A DNA stretch of 43,838 nucleotides, taken from positions 1-43,838 of the forward strand of contig JANYHL010000133.1 in NCBI GenBank assembly GCA_025359085.1, read 5' to 3'. The notes beneath the pieces are model-generated. The model did no database searches. It saw only the letters and a program-made list of their open reading frames with translations, and was not told where the DNA came from. This stretch comes from Gammaproteobacteria bacterium (lineage in GTDB: Bacteria; Pseudomonadota; Gammaproteobacteria; Burkholderiales; Burkholderiaceae_C). Shown here piece by piece: positions 35,227 to 43,598 of this stretch (the first letter of the stretch is position 1; each line of letters opens with the position of its first letter). The position numbers and the translations under genes are program-made.

Positions 35227-35667
35227 CTATCCCAGCGCGTCGTTCACCTGGTCATTGAACTCAGCCAGACTCTTGGCATTACCGATTTCCCGTGGCAGTG
35301 CATCACGGATCGAGAACACGCCCAGAATCTTCCCGGAGGACGCGATGATCGGGAGATGCCGAAAGCCACGTTCGATCATGATCAGAACTGCCTCAGCGAC
35401 CCTGGTTTCCGGACTCACATTTTGCGGATTGCGGGTCATCACCTCCGCTGCCGTTGTGGTCTTGGGATCGAGTGCCTTGGCCACAACGCGCGTCATCAAG
35501 TCGCGTTCAGTCAAAATCCCTTGAATGACGCCGGTGCCGTCTATAACCAAAATACTGCCGCAGTTTTCTTTGGTCATGATGCAGGCCGCATCCCACACGC
35601 TGGCTTGGGGCGACAGACTGACCACATGGCGCTGTGCTATGGATTGAAATACGGTGCGTTCAGTCAT
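35227..35667 (-). CDS. Two-CBS-domain protein
   Basis: A 146-residue protein made of a CBS-domain pair (a Bateman module), which in other proteins binds AMP, ATP or similar nucleotides. CBS1 covers VVSLSPQASVWDAACIMTKE to GVIQGILTERDLMTRVVAKA; CBS2 covers EVMTRNPQNVSPETRVAEAV to KILGVFSIRDALPREIG. There is no attached catalytic domain. The ATG at 35667 is chosen over an in-frame TTG at 35685. It is transcribed toward the nitrate operon and lies 45 bases after korB on the same strand, so it could be co-transcribed with the oxidoreductase genes and sense energy state (inference). Confidence 0.88.
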   Translation of the reverse strand: MTERTVFQSIAQRHVVSLSPQASVWDAACIMTKENCGSILVIDGTGVIQGILTERDLMTRVVAKALDPKTTTAAEVMTRNPQNVSPETRVAEAVLIMIERGFRHLPIIASSGKILGVFSIRDALPREIGNAKSLAEFNDQVNDALG

Positions 35668-35712
35668 GATTTTGTTCCCATTCAAAAGACGTTCAATACA
35701 TTCAGGTCGTCA

Positions 35713-36768
35713 TCAACGCAAGGCGGCGTTAATCTTGTCCAACGCCTGTGAACCCGGGCACAACTGCTTGGAACCAAACTTATTCAGCGGCGTATCACTG
35801 GTATTGAGCGCTCCATGAAGATCGATCGCAAGCGGGTCAAGATATAGCAGGCCTGTGACCACTTCACCGCGCGCCTGATGTGCGTTCATGTAGCTGAGCG
35901 CCGCGTAGCGGTCGGTGGGATCATAGTCAGTGTGCAATTTTCTCAAGCGAAGGAAGGTGCCGTCGTGCTGCTCCACCTCGGTCACCTCGCCGGGCGCATA
36001 AGTCGTTGTAATTTCACTGTGTTGGGGAATGAAATCAATACGGCTGACGGCCTCATTGTGTTGACGCACATAGTCATAACTCTTGGTGCTGCCACCGTGA
36101 TTATTGAAGGTCACGCAGGGGCTGATGATGTCAATAAAGGCCGCACCACCGTGCATGATGGCACCCTTGATCAGTGGTACCAGCTGCTCCTTGTCGCCAG
36201 AGAAACTGCGCGCCACATAAGTGGCTCCCAGTTGCAACGCCAAACCGACCAGATCAATCGGGCTTTCGCTGTTAATCGCGCCCTTCTTGCTCTTCGATCC
36301 CCGGTCAGCGGTGGGCGAGAATTGCCCCTTGGTCAATCCATAGACACCGTTGTTGTAGACCAGATAAGCCATACGCACACCGCGCCGCATCGAGTTGGCG
36401 AACTGACCGAGTCCGATGGAGGCCGAGTCGCCGTCACCGGAGACACCCAAATAGATCAGATCACGGTTCGCAAGATTTGCACCGGTCAGTACCGAAGGCA
36501 TGCGCCCGTGCACGGTGTTAAAGCCGTGTGAGGCACCGAGAAAATAGGTGGGCGACTTGGAACTGCAACCAATACCCGAGAGCTTGGCGACGCGATGAGG
36601 TTCAATGTCGAGTTCCCAGCAGGCCTGAATGATGGCCGCCGAAATAGAGTCATGCCCACACCCAGCGCACAAGGTGGAGACCGGTCCTTCGTAATCACGC
36701 CGGAAATAGCCAACCTTGTTTTTGGTCAACGCGGGGTGATGCATCCGGGGTTTGGCGATGTAGGTCAT
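35713..36768 (-). CDS. korB: 2-oxoacid:acceptor oxidoreductase, beta subunit
   Basis: Thiamine-diphosphate-binding beta subunit of 351 residues. STLCAGCGHDSISAAII contains the conserved CxGCGH of the family, and the TPP/magnesium motif runs GVSGDGDSASIGLGQFANS to YNNGVYGLTKGQFSPT. With the alpha subunit it would oxidatively decarboxylate a 2-oxoacid to the acyl-CoA. AAGGAGGT lies just before the ATG, and that ATG overlaps the alpha-subunit stop (ATGA at 36765-36768). The substrate may be 2-oxoglutarate, as in the Kor enzymes of Thauera and Azoarcus, but pyruvate or another 2-oxoacid is possible. Confidence 0.88.
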   Translation of the reverse strand: MTYIAKPRMHHPALTKNKVGYFRRDYEGPVSTLCAGCGHDSISAAIIQACWELDIEPHRVAKLSGIGCSSKSPTYFLGASHGFNTVHGRMPSVLTGANLANRDLIYLGVSGDGDSASIGLGQFANSMRRGVRMAYLVYNNGVYGLTKGQFSPTADRGSKSKKGAINSESPIDLVGLALQLGATYVARSFSGDKEQLVPLIKGAIMHGGAAFIDIISPCVTFNNHGGSTKSYDYVRQHNEAVSRIDFIPQHSEITTTYAPGEVTEVEQHDGTFLRLRKLHTDYDPTDRYAALSYMNAHQARGEVVTGLLYLDPLAIDLHGALNTSDTPLNKFGSKQLCPGSQALDKINAALR

Positions 36769-38615
36769 ACGACCTCCTTGGCTTGGAATTTCACTGAAAA
36801 ATCCATCAATGACAACTTCAAATTTTGGCTGATGGCTTGGGTGATGAAACGCGCGGTGATTGGGGTACCGTCGTAGTGCACGATCTTGACTAGTCGCGCT
36901 GGATCAACCTCCAACTCATTGATGAGCAGTGAGCGCATTTGCCCATCTCGGTTTTGTTCCACCACAAACACCTTGTCATGGTCCGCGAGAAAGCGCGCCA
37001 CCGATTCAGGAAACGGGAACGCCAGTAATCGCATTGCATCAATATGAACCCCTTGGCATTCCAGTACATCAAGCGACTCGCGCATGGCCGGACTGGTGGA
37101 GCCAAAATAGATTACGCCCAACGGGGTGGGTTCTGTCGCGCTTCGCAGTATGGGCTGCGGCACCAGATTAGCTGCCGTCTTGAATTTCTTGAGCAGGCGC
37201 TCCATGTTATAGACGTAATCCGGACCACGCTCGGAGTAGCGTGCATACGCGTCCTTCGAGGTGCCACGGGTGAAATAACTGCCTTTGGTGGGGTGGGTGC
37301 CGGGGTAAGTACGCCACGGAATGCCATCTCCATCGACATCCTTATAGCGGCCAAAATCCTTGCCGGCTTCGAGGTCTTCGGCCGTCATCACCTTGCCCCG
37401 GTCGTATTCCTTTGAGTCGTCCCAGACGAAAGGCTTGCACAGCCGCTGGTTCATGCCGATGTCCAGATCGGACATCACAAAAATCGGCGTCTGCAGCCGG
37501 TCAGCCAGATCCAAAGCTGCGGCTGAGTGCGAAAAACACTCGTGAGGATCCTGCGGAAACAACATCACATGCTTGGTGTCGCCGTGCGATGCGTAAGCGC
37601 AAGCCAGCAAGTCAGACTGCTGGGTGCGCGTCGGCATGCCAGTCGACGGACCGCCTCGTTGCACATTGATCAGCGTTACCGGAATCTCGGCAAAATACGC
37701 CAGACCGAGAAACTCGGTCATCAGCGAAATGCCGGCGCCTGAAGTGGCGGTAAAAGATCGAGCACCATTCCAGCCGGCGCCAATGGCCATGCCAATGGAG
37801 GCCAGTTCGTCTTCGCACTGAACGATGGCGAAATTGTGTTGGCCCGTTTCAGCATCGACCCGGAATTTCGAGCAGTACTTTTGAAAAGATTCTGGCACCG
37901 ACGACGACGGCGTGATCGGGTACCAAGCTGCGACGGTGGCGCCACCGAAAACGCATCCGAGGCCAGCGGCGCTGTTTCCATCGGTAAAAATCTGATCGCC
38001 GACGTTGTTTGATTTGCACACCCGAATGCCCAAAGGCGCATCCAGATGTTCCTTGGTGTAGTCGCGGCCCAGATTGATGGCGCGCATATTAGACTCAAGC
38101 AAGCGCTCTTTACCTTTGAATTGCTCAGCAAAAAGCTTCTCGAACACGCTGGCATCCATATCCAGGAGCACCGACAGCACGCCGACATAAATAATATTCT
38201 TGAACAACTGACGTTGACGTGGGTCGGTGTAGGCTGAATTGCTGATTTCAGTCAGTGGCACGCCAATAACTTGCACATCCTTGCGAAATTTCGATTCCGG
38301 AATAGGGCGCGTGCAGTCATAAAGCAAATAACCGCCGGGCTCAATCTCGGCCATATCCTCGTCCCAGGTCTGGGGGTTCATGGCCACCATCATGTCGACG
38401 CCACCGCGCCGTCCGTGATAGCCTTTTTCACAAACCCGCGCCTCATACCAGGTGGGCATCCCTTGAATATTGCTGGGGAAAATGTTGCGCGGGCTCACGG
38501 GCACGCACATGCGCATCACCGCCTTTGAAAACAACTCGTTGGCGGACGCCGAACCCGAGCCGTTGATATTGGCAAACTTGATGACGAAATCGTTAATGGC
38601 TTCAATGCGTTTCAT
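36765..38615 (-). CDS. korA: 2-oxoacid:acceptor oxidoreductase, fused gamma-alpha subunit
   Basis: A 616-residue subunit with the gamma domain fused to the N-terminus of alpha. Gamma: NGSGSASANELFSKAVMRMC, then GYHGRRGGVDMMVAMNPQ. Alpha begins near residue 215 with FTDGNSAAGLGCVFGGATVA and AAWYPITPSSSVPE, and later has VQRGGPSTGMPTRTQQSD, the family's CoA/TPP-facing motif. GGAGG four bases before the ATG gives strong initiation. It shares ATGA overlaps with both neighbours (korC stop at 38612-38615; korB start at 36765-36768), so the three are made together. Substrate uncertain, as for korB. Confidence 0.88.
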   Translation of the reverse strand: MKRIEAINDFVIKFANINGSGSASANELFSKAVMRMCVPVSPRNIFPSNIQGMPTWYEARVCEKGYHGRRGGVDMMVAMNPQTWDEDMAEIEPGGYLLYDCTRPIPESKFRKDVQVIGVPLTEISNSAYTDPRQRQLFKNIIYVGVLSVLLDMDASVFEKLFAEQFKGKERLLESNMRAINLGRDYTKEHLDAPLGIRVCKSNNVGDQIFTDGNSAAGLGCVFGGATVAAWYPITPSSSVPESFQKYCSKFRVDAETGQHNFAIVQCEDELASIGMAIGAGWNGARSFTATSGAGISLMTEFLGLAYFAEIPVTLINVQRGGPSTGMPTRTQQSDLLACAYASHGDTKHVMLFPQDPHECFSHSAAALDLADRLQTPIFVMSDLDIGMNQRLCKPFVWDDSKEYDRGKVMTAEDLEAGKDFGRYKDVDGDGIPWRTYPGTHPTKGSYFTRGTSKDAYARYSERGPDYVYNMERLLKKFKTAANLVPQPILRSATEPTPLGVIYFGSTSPAMRESLDVLECQGVHIDAMRLLAFPFPESVARFLADHDKVFVVEQNRDGQMRSLLINELEVDPARLVKIVHYDGTPITARFITQAISQNLKLSLMDFSVKFQAKEVV

Positions 38616-40438
38616 GCGGCCTCCGTTTGTACTTTGCTGCTGTCACGGCACCCAGGTCCAGCCTGGGTCGTGTTAAGCAAGAATTTCTGCATATCCCATG
38701 CGCCCGTCGGGCAGCGTTCGGCACACAAGCCGCAATGCAGGCAGACGTCTTCGTCTTTGACCATGACGCGCCCGGTCTTGAGTTCGTCCGAGACATACAG
38801 GTCTTGCGCCGCGTGGTGCGCCGGGGCTTTCAGCCGGGTACGCAAATCGGCCTCATCGCCATTGCTGGTAAAGGTGATGCAATCCATGGGACAGATATCG
38901 ACACAAGCATCGCACTCGATGCAGGTATCGCGGTTGAACACGGTCTGCACGTCACAGTTCAAGCAACGACTGGCTTCCTTGAAGGCCGTCGCCGCATCAA
39001 AGCCCAACTCCACTTCCACGCGGATGCTGGCCAGCGCCACTTCTGCCTTGGCCCACGGCACGACAAAGCGTTTGTCCCCCGATACATCGTTGCTGTAACT
39101 CCACTCGTGAATCCCCATCTTCTGGGACATCAGGTTAGTCCGTGGTGCCGGGCGAACCTCTACCGCCTCGCCATTGAGGAAGCGGTCAATCGACACAGCG
39201 GCTTCGTGCCCATGTGCAACAGCCGTGATGATGTTTTTGGGTCCATAGGCCGCGTCGCCGCCGAAGAACACCTGAGGCATGCCCGACTGGAATGTGTTTT
39301 CCCCCAGCACCGGCAGGCCCCAGCGGTCAAATTCAATGCCGCAATCGCGCTCTATCCAATGAAATGAGTTCTCTTGCCCGACCGCCACCAGCACCGTGTC
39401 GCACTCAAAGAACACATCGGGTGCGCCCGTCGGAACCAGACTGCGCCGACCCTTGTCGTCATAGACCGCGCTCACGATCTCGAAGGTCATACCGATCAGC
39501 TTGCCATCCTTGTGGTCATAACGCTTGGGAACGTGATAGTTAATGATTGGGATGCCTTCATGCACCGCGTCTTCTTTTTCCCAGGGCGAGGCCTTCATTT
39601 CTTCAAACCCGCTGCGCACAATCACCTTGACATCGGTGCCACCGAGCCGCCGCGCGGAACGGCAACAGTCCATGGCCGTGTTGCCCCCGCCCAGCACAAT
39701 GACGCGCGGCCCAACGCTGGTGACGTGGCCAAAGGAAACCGAGGCCAGCCAGTCGATGCCGAGGTGAATGTTGGCAGCCGCCTCTTTGCGCCCCGGTGCG
39801 TCCAGATCACGCCCGCGAGGTGCGCCACAGCCGACAAATACCGCGTCATAACCCTGCGTCAACAACTCCTTCATGGAGTCGATACGCTGGTTATTTTTGA
39901 ACTGAACGCCCAAGTCAAAGATATACCCTGTTTCTTCGTCAATGACGGACTCCGGCAGACGAAAACGGGGGATTTGGGTACGTACAAACCCGCCCGCCTT
40001 GGCTTCACCTTCAAACACGGTCACCTGATAACCCAGCGGCGCGAGGTCGCGTGCCACGGTGAGCGATGCCGGCCCGGCGCCAACACAGGCAATGCGCTTG
40101 CCATTGGACGGCGCCACCTGAGGCATACGTGCCTTGACATCATCCTTGTGATCGGCTGCCACGCGCTTGAGGCGGCAAATCGCCACCGGCTCGGGCTTGC
40201 CACCATTGTTTTCCTCAACCCGACCCCGACGGCAGGCGGGCTCGCAAGGACGGTCGCAGGTGCGTCCAAGAATGCCTGGAAATACGTTGGACACCCAGTT
40301 GATCATGTAGGCGTCGGTGTAACGTCCTTGACCAATCAAACGAATGTATTCAGGAACGGGGGTGTGGGCCGGACAGGCCCATTGACAGTCAACGACTTTG
40401 TGAAAATAAGCCGGATTGCCCAGATTGGTAGCTTGCAA
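38612..40438 (-). CDS. korC: FAD/iron-sulfur NAD(P)-linked subunit (GltD-like, with 2[4Fe-4S] domain)
   Basis: A 608-residue flavoprotein. N-terminal cysteines (VDCQWACPAH, RTCDRPCEPACRRGR) bind an iron-sulfur cluster as in GltD-type subunits; IACVGAGPASLTVARDLAPL is the FAD site; VIVLGGGNTAMDCCRSAR is the NAD(P) site. The C-terminus adds a ferredoxin domain with CIECDACVDICPMDC and CLHCGLCAERCPTGA, i.e. two [4Fe-4S] clusters. It could link the 2-oxoacid oxidoreductase to NADP+ or ferredoxin. The start is TTG at 40438: AGGAG lies six bases upstream and the family sequence starts immediately, so the unusual start is accepted. It resembles, from memory, the third subunit of the Azoarcus evansii 2-oxoglutarate:NADP+ enzyme. 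Confidence 0.87.
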   Translation of the reverse strand: MQATNLGNPAYFHKVVDCQWACPAHTPVPEYIRLIGQGRYTDAYMINWVSNVFPGILGRTCDRPCEPACRRGRVEENNGGKPEPVAICRLKRVAADHKDDVKARMPQVAPSNGKRIACVGAGPASLTVARDLAPLGYQVTVFEGEAKAGGFVRTQIPRFRLPESVIDEETGYIFDLGVQFKNNQRIDSMKELLTQGYDAVFVGCGAPRGRDLDAPGRKEAAANIHLGIDWLASVSFGHVTSVGPRVIVLGGGNTAMDCCRSARRLGGTDVKVIVRSGFEEMKASPWEKEDAVHEGIPIINYHVPKRYDHKDGKLIGMTFEIVSAVYDDKGRRSLVPTGAPDVFFECDTVLVAVGQENSFHWIERDCGIEFDRWGLPVLGENTFQSGMPQVFFGGDAAYGPKNIITAVAHGHEAAVSIDRFLNGEAVEVRPAPRTNLMSQKMGIHEWSYSNDVSGDKRFVVPWAKAEVALASIRVEVELGFDAATAFKEASRCLNCDVQTVFNRDTCIECDACVDICPMDCITFTSNGDEADLRTRLKAPAHHAAQDLYVSDELKTGRVMVKDEDVCLHCGLCAERCPTGAWDMQKFLLNTTQAGPGCRDSSKVQTEAA

Positions 40439-40603
40439 TTTTGTCTCCTATACCCTTGATACACCGCTACTGCGAGGGTGCTTGAAAAAGTGTACACGGA
40501 CAGGACTGTAATTCACTCTCAGGTGAATCCGGCAGTCGTGGGCCACAAAGGCGTTAGTTTTTGACCCAACGCAAATAGCTGGTATCGACCCCGCACCCAA
40601 ACG

Positions 40604-41137
40604 TCAGGTTGATCCTGCCAACAGCTTGCCAAACGCAACCGCAACCTCCGCCGGGGCCTGCACCAACTCAATCAAGACGCCCTCACCACTGATCGGAAAT
40701 TCGTCATTCGATTTGGGATGCAAGAAACAAATGTCAAAACCAGCGGCCCCCTTGCGAACGCCGCCCGGCGCGAAGCGCACGCCTTGGGCCGTGAGCCACT
40801 GCACGGCGGCGGGCAGGTCGTCTATCCAGAGTCCGACGTGATTCAGCGGCGTGGTGTGCACGGCAGGTTTCTTGTCCGGGTCCACGGGTTGCATCAGGTC
40901 AACCTCGACCTTGAACGGGCCGCTGCCCAGGGCGCAAATATCTTCATCCACGTTTTCGCGCTCGCACCTGAAGGTGCCAGTCAGTTCCAGACCCAGCATG
41001 TCAACCCAGAGTTTTTGCAGTCTGGTTTTGTCCGCTCCCCCAATGGCAATTTGTTGGATGCCCAGCACTTTGAACGGTCGGCCCTGCGCTTGGCCGGTCC
41101 TGAGCTTGACAAAGGGTTCAAGCGTTTGGCTGCTCAT
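40604..41137 (-). CDS. VOC-family (glyoxalase-fold) protein
   Basis: A 177-residue vicinal-oxygen-chelate protein. The core [60 protein letters not shown] and [15 protein letters not shown] match the glyoxalase I/methylmalonyl-CoA epimerase group. Next to an acyl-CoA carboxylase, methylmalonyl-CoA epimerase is attractive but unproven. Its ATG overlaps the pccA stop (ATGA at 41134-41137), which fixes the start. Residues about 7-14 (EPFVKLRT) are encoded by a REP-like repeat half, giving an N-terminus unlike that expected for the family. Metal ligands (His in PLNHVG and Glu in VLIELVQA) are present. Confidence 0.85.
   Translation of the reverse strand: MSSQTLEPFVKLRTGQAQGRPFKVLGIQQIAIGGADKTRLQKLWVDMLGLELTGTFRCERENVDEDICALGSGPFKVEVDLMQPVDPDKKPAVHTTPLNHVGLWIDDLPAAVQWLTAQGVRFAPGGVRKGAAGFDICFLHPKSNDEFPISGEGVLIELVQAPAEVAVAFGKLLAGST
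41095..41119 (-). repeat. Half REP-like element in the VOC gene 5' end
   Basis: GTCCTGAGCTTGACAAAGGG and TTC follow the left arm of the narG palindrome (GTCCTGAGCCTGTCGAAGGG) with a few differences. On the minus strand the VOC frame reads PFVKLRTG, the same kind of peptide that the narG repeat gives on its opposite strand (PFDRLRTNG). Confidence 0.7.
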
Positions 41138-43188
41138 GCAAACTCCACAATCGCTTGGTCCACGGTCAGACTCTCACCCTTGGCCGCCAGCACTTTAGCC
41201 ACCACGCCATCGGTTGTCGCAAACAGCACGTTTTCCATCTTCATGGCCTCAATCACCGCCACGCGCTCACCCGCCAGCACTTTCTGGCCGGGTACCACCG
41301 CCACGTCCACCAGCAAGCCGGGCATCGGCGACAACACATAGCGGCTCATGTCAGGCGGCGCCTTATAGGGCATCAGGGTATACAGCTTGGCCGCCCGCTT
41401 GGAGAGCACCAAAGCGTCTATCTGCGTTCCGTTGTGCGAGACGCGAATGGCCAGCGGATTCTTGCCCGCGAGACTGCCGCGCTCGACCTGTGCCGTGAAC
41501 GCACGCCCATTGCAGCTGCCACTGATGCGAACTTCACCCAAACGAAAATCACTACATATTTGATAGCTACTCGTCCCGACCATGATTGAGCTGCAGCCTG
41601 ATTTATCATCGAATCCGGTGACGGCTACCTGTGTTGGCGTACTGCTGCCCAACTGCCCCAAGGTAACGACCACAAAGTCCACGCCAACCTCAAGCTCATG
41701 ACCCTCCATCTGGCCTGTGATGTTGGAGGCGCGGTTGAGGTATTTGCGGTTGACATAGGCGGCCAAGGCAATCAGCAGGTCGGGGTCTTCATGCGGCACG
41801 TCTTCGGCCCTAAAGCCACTGCTGTAGTTCTCGGCAATAAAGCCGGTATTGAAGTCCCCCGAAACAAATTTGGGATGCGCCAGCAGCGCCGCCTGAAACG
41901 GAATGTTGCTGCTGATACCCCGAATCACAAAACCATTGAGCGCTTCGCGCATCTTGGCAATGGCATCCAGACGGTCCTTGCCATGCACGATCAGCTTGCC
42001 GATCATCGAGTCGTAAAACATGGGGATCTCGCCACCGTCCTGCACGCCGGTATCGACCCGAACGCCAAACCATTGACTGACATCCGATGCGAACATCGTC
42101 TGCGCCGGCGGCTGAAAGCGCACCAGACGCCCGGTCGAGGGTAAAAAGTTGCGAAACGGGTCTTCGGCGTTGATGCGGCATTCGATCGCCCAGCCCTCGC
42201 GTTTCACGTCAGCCTGGCGCAAAGGCAACTTTTCACCCGCTGCAATGCGAATCATCAACTCAACCAGGTCCAGGCCGGTGATGCACTCGGTCACCGGATG
42301 CTCGACCTGGAGTCGTGTATTCATCTCCAGAAAGTAAAAACTCTGGTCCTTGCCGACCACAAACTCCACCGTGCCTGCGCTTTGGTAGTTCACCGCTTTG
42401 GCCAAGGCCACCGCCTGTTCGCCCATCGCCTTGCGGGTCGCCTCGCTGATAAAGGAAGAAGGAGCTTCCTCCAGCACCTTTTGATGACGACGCTGAAGAG
42501 AACATTCACGCTCATTGAGATACAGAATATTGCCAAAGCTGTCGCCAATCAACTGGATTTCGATATGGCGCGGCTCTTCGACATACTTTTCGACAAACAC
42601 GCGGTCGTCGCCAAAACTGCTGCGGGCTTCATTGCGGCAACTGGTAAAGCCTTCAAACGCTTCCTTGTCGTTGTAGGCAACGCGCAGGCCTTTGCCGCCA
42701 CCCCCTGCGCTGGCCTTGATCATGACCGGGTAGCCAATGCCCTGAGCAATTTCGACGGCTTCTTCAGCCGTCTCGATCGCGCTGTTGACGCCGGGAATGC
42801 AATTGACACCCGCGGCCCCCGCGAGTTTTTTCGACTCGATCTTGTCGCCCATGGCGGCCATCGAGTAATGCTTGGGCCCAATGAAGACAATGCCTTCTTC
42901 TTCCACTTTTTTTGCAAAGCTGGCGTTCTCGCTCAAAAAACCATAACCAGGGTGCAAGGCCTGTGCGCCGGTTTGCTTGCAGGCGGCGATGATTTTGTCG
43001 GCCTGCAAATAGCTGTCGCGACTCGGCGCCGGGCCAATGTTGACCGCCTCGTCGGCCAGCAGCACATGACGCGCGTCTTTGTCAGCGTCGGAATACACCG
43101 CCACCGTTTTGATGCCCATTTTTTGGGCCGTCTTGATCACCCGGCAGGCGATTTCACCCCGGTTGGCAATGAGAATTTTGGTAAACAT
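41134..43188 (-). CDS. pccA: Acyl-CoA carboxylase biotin-containing alpha subunit (probably propionyl-CoA carboxylase)
   Basis: A 684-residue subunit with biotin carboxylase and biotin carrier parts. Order: N-terminal [20 protein letters not shown]-grasp lid [16 protein letters not shown], catalytic [19 protein letters not shown] and [16 protein letters not shown], then a BT-like linker and the C-terminal biotin domain with biotinyl Lys650 in [12 protein letters not shown]. It carboxylates biotin with ATP and bicarbonate, then passes the carboxyl to the beta subunit. Size and the linker suit propionyl-CoA carboxylase, but acetyl-CoA or methylcrotonyl-CoA cannot be excluded. AGGAG six bases upstream supports the start. 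Residues about 528-545 come from repeat copy E. Confidence 0.9.
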   Translation of the reverse strand: MFTKILIANRGEIACRVIKTAQKMGIKTVAVYSDADKDARHVLLADEAVNIGPAPSRDSYLQADKIIAACKQTGAQALHPGYGFLSENASFAKKVEEEGIVFIGPKHYSMAAMGDKIESKKLAGAAGVNCIPGVNSAIETAEEAVEIAQGIGYPVMIKASAGGGGKGLRVAYNDKEAFEGFTSCRNEARSSFGDDRVFVEKYVEEPRHIEIQLIGDSFGNILYLNERECSLQRRHQKVLEEAPSSFISEATRKAMGEQAVALAKAVNYQSAGTVEFVVGKDQSFYFLEMNTRLQVEHPVTECITGLDLVELMIRIAAGEKLPLRQADVKREGWAIECRINAEDPFRNFLPSTGRLVRFQPPAQTMFASDVSQWFGVRVDTGVQDGGEIPMFYDSMIGKLIVHGKDRLDAIAKMREALNGFVIRGISSNIPFQAALLAHPKFVSGDFNTGFIAENYSSGFRAEDVPHEDPDLLIALAAYVNRKYLNRASNITGQMEGHELEVGVDFVVVTLGQLGSSTPTQVAVTGFDDKSGCSSIMVGTSSYQICSDFRLGEVRISGSCNGRAFTAQVERGSLAGKNPLAIRVSHNGTQIDALVLSKRAAKLYTLMPYKAPPDMSRYVLSPMPGLLVDVAVVPGQKVLAGERVAVIEAMKMENVLFATTDGVVAKVLAAKGESLTVDQAIVEFA
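41554..41605 (+). repeat. Dispersed repeat copy E, inside pccA
   Basis: ACATATTTGATAGCTACTCG, a middle of about 18 bases, then GAGCTGCAGCCTGATTTA. It keeps the GATAGCT and GCAGCCTGATTTA parts of the family (compare copies C and D). It is translated on the opposite strand as [19 protein letters not shown] within the linker domain of the carboxylase. Confidence 0.6.
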
Positions 43189-43295
43189 GGTGCTCTCCTA
43201 ACGTTATTCGGTCAGCGAATGTTGAAATTCGTTGTGGTATTTAGTCTGTCTTGTTGCCAGCGCGCCAATATCTTCTTCTGGGCCCGCAGCAGACC

Positions 43296-43380
43296 GGGGG
43301 TGTCCGTCTGCGCTCATGTCCCCCGTCCAAAGGCTCCCGCATTTGGACTCCTCCTTTACTTCGCTGCAACGGACACCCCC
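43296..43380. repeat. Inverted-repeat element 1 in the pccA-pccB gap
   Basis: Perfect 12-base outer arms, GGGGGTGTCCGT (43296-43307) and ACGGACACCCCC (43369-43380), enclose a second perfect hairpin, GTCCAAA (43325-43331) with TTTGGAC (43342-43348). The transcript could form a nested or cruciform-like structure. Confidence 0.85.
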
Positions 43381-43448
43381 ACCCTGCTGCTGCGAAGTGC
43401 TGAATTTGACTTTCGCGCTGGAATACCAAAGGGCCGGGATCGGGTTGC

Positions 43449-43512
43449 CTGGGTGTTCTGCGCAGGTCAAGGAGGAGGCCGCAGGCCGGGGGACACGGAG
43501 CAGAGCACCCAG
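43449..43512. repeat. Inverted-repeat element 2 in the pccA-pccB gap
   Basis: CTGGGTGTTCTGC (43449-43461) pairs with GCAGAGCACCCAG (43500-43512) with one mismatch. An inner GGCC-GCA-GGCC hairpin is enclosed. It resembles element 1 in design (arms enclosing a small hairpin and AGGAGGAG/CTCCTCC runs). Confidence 0.8.
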
Positions 43513-43598
43513 ACAGTCTGACCCCGTTCGAGGCAAGCGCGATCGCACGCGGGATAAGAATAAGTTACCACTGAAGTGCACCATAAAAGCGCCAAGCC

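Larger units (their letters stand above)
43189..43598. other. 410-base repeat-filled gap between pccA and pccB
   Basis: No gene is supported here. The longest open frames run through inverted repeats and show no protein-family similarity. The two structured elements at 43296-43380 and 43449-43512 fill most of it. The pccA ribosome binding site is at its left edge. Whether pccA is transcribed from pccB through this gap or has its own promoter is not clear. Confidence 0.7.

Noticed and set aside
40535-40575. Weak GCGTT/AACGC hairpin between the VOC gene and korC
   Set aside because: Only five pairs with a long loop and no T-run on the relevant strand; not a convincing terminator.
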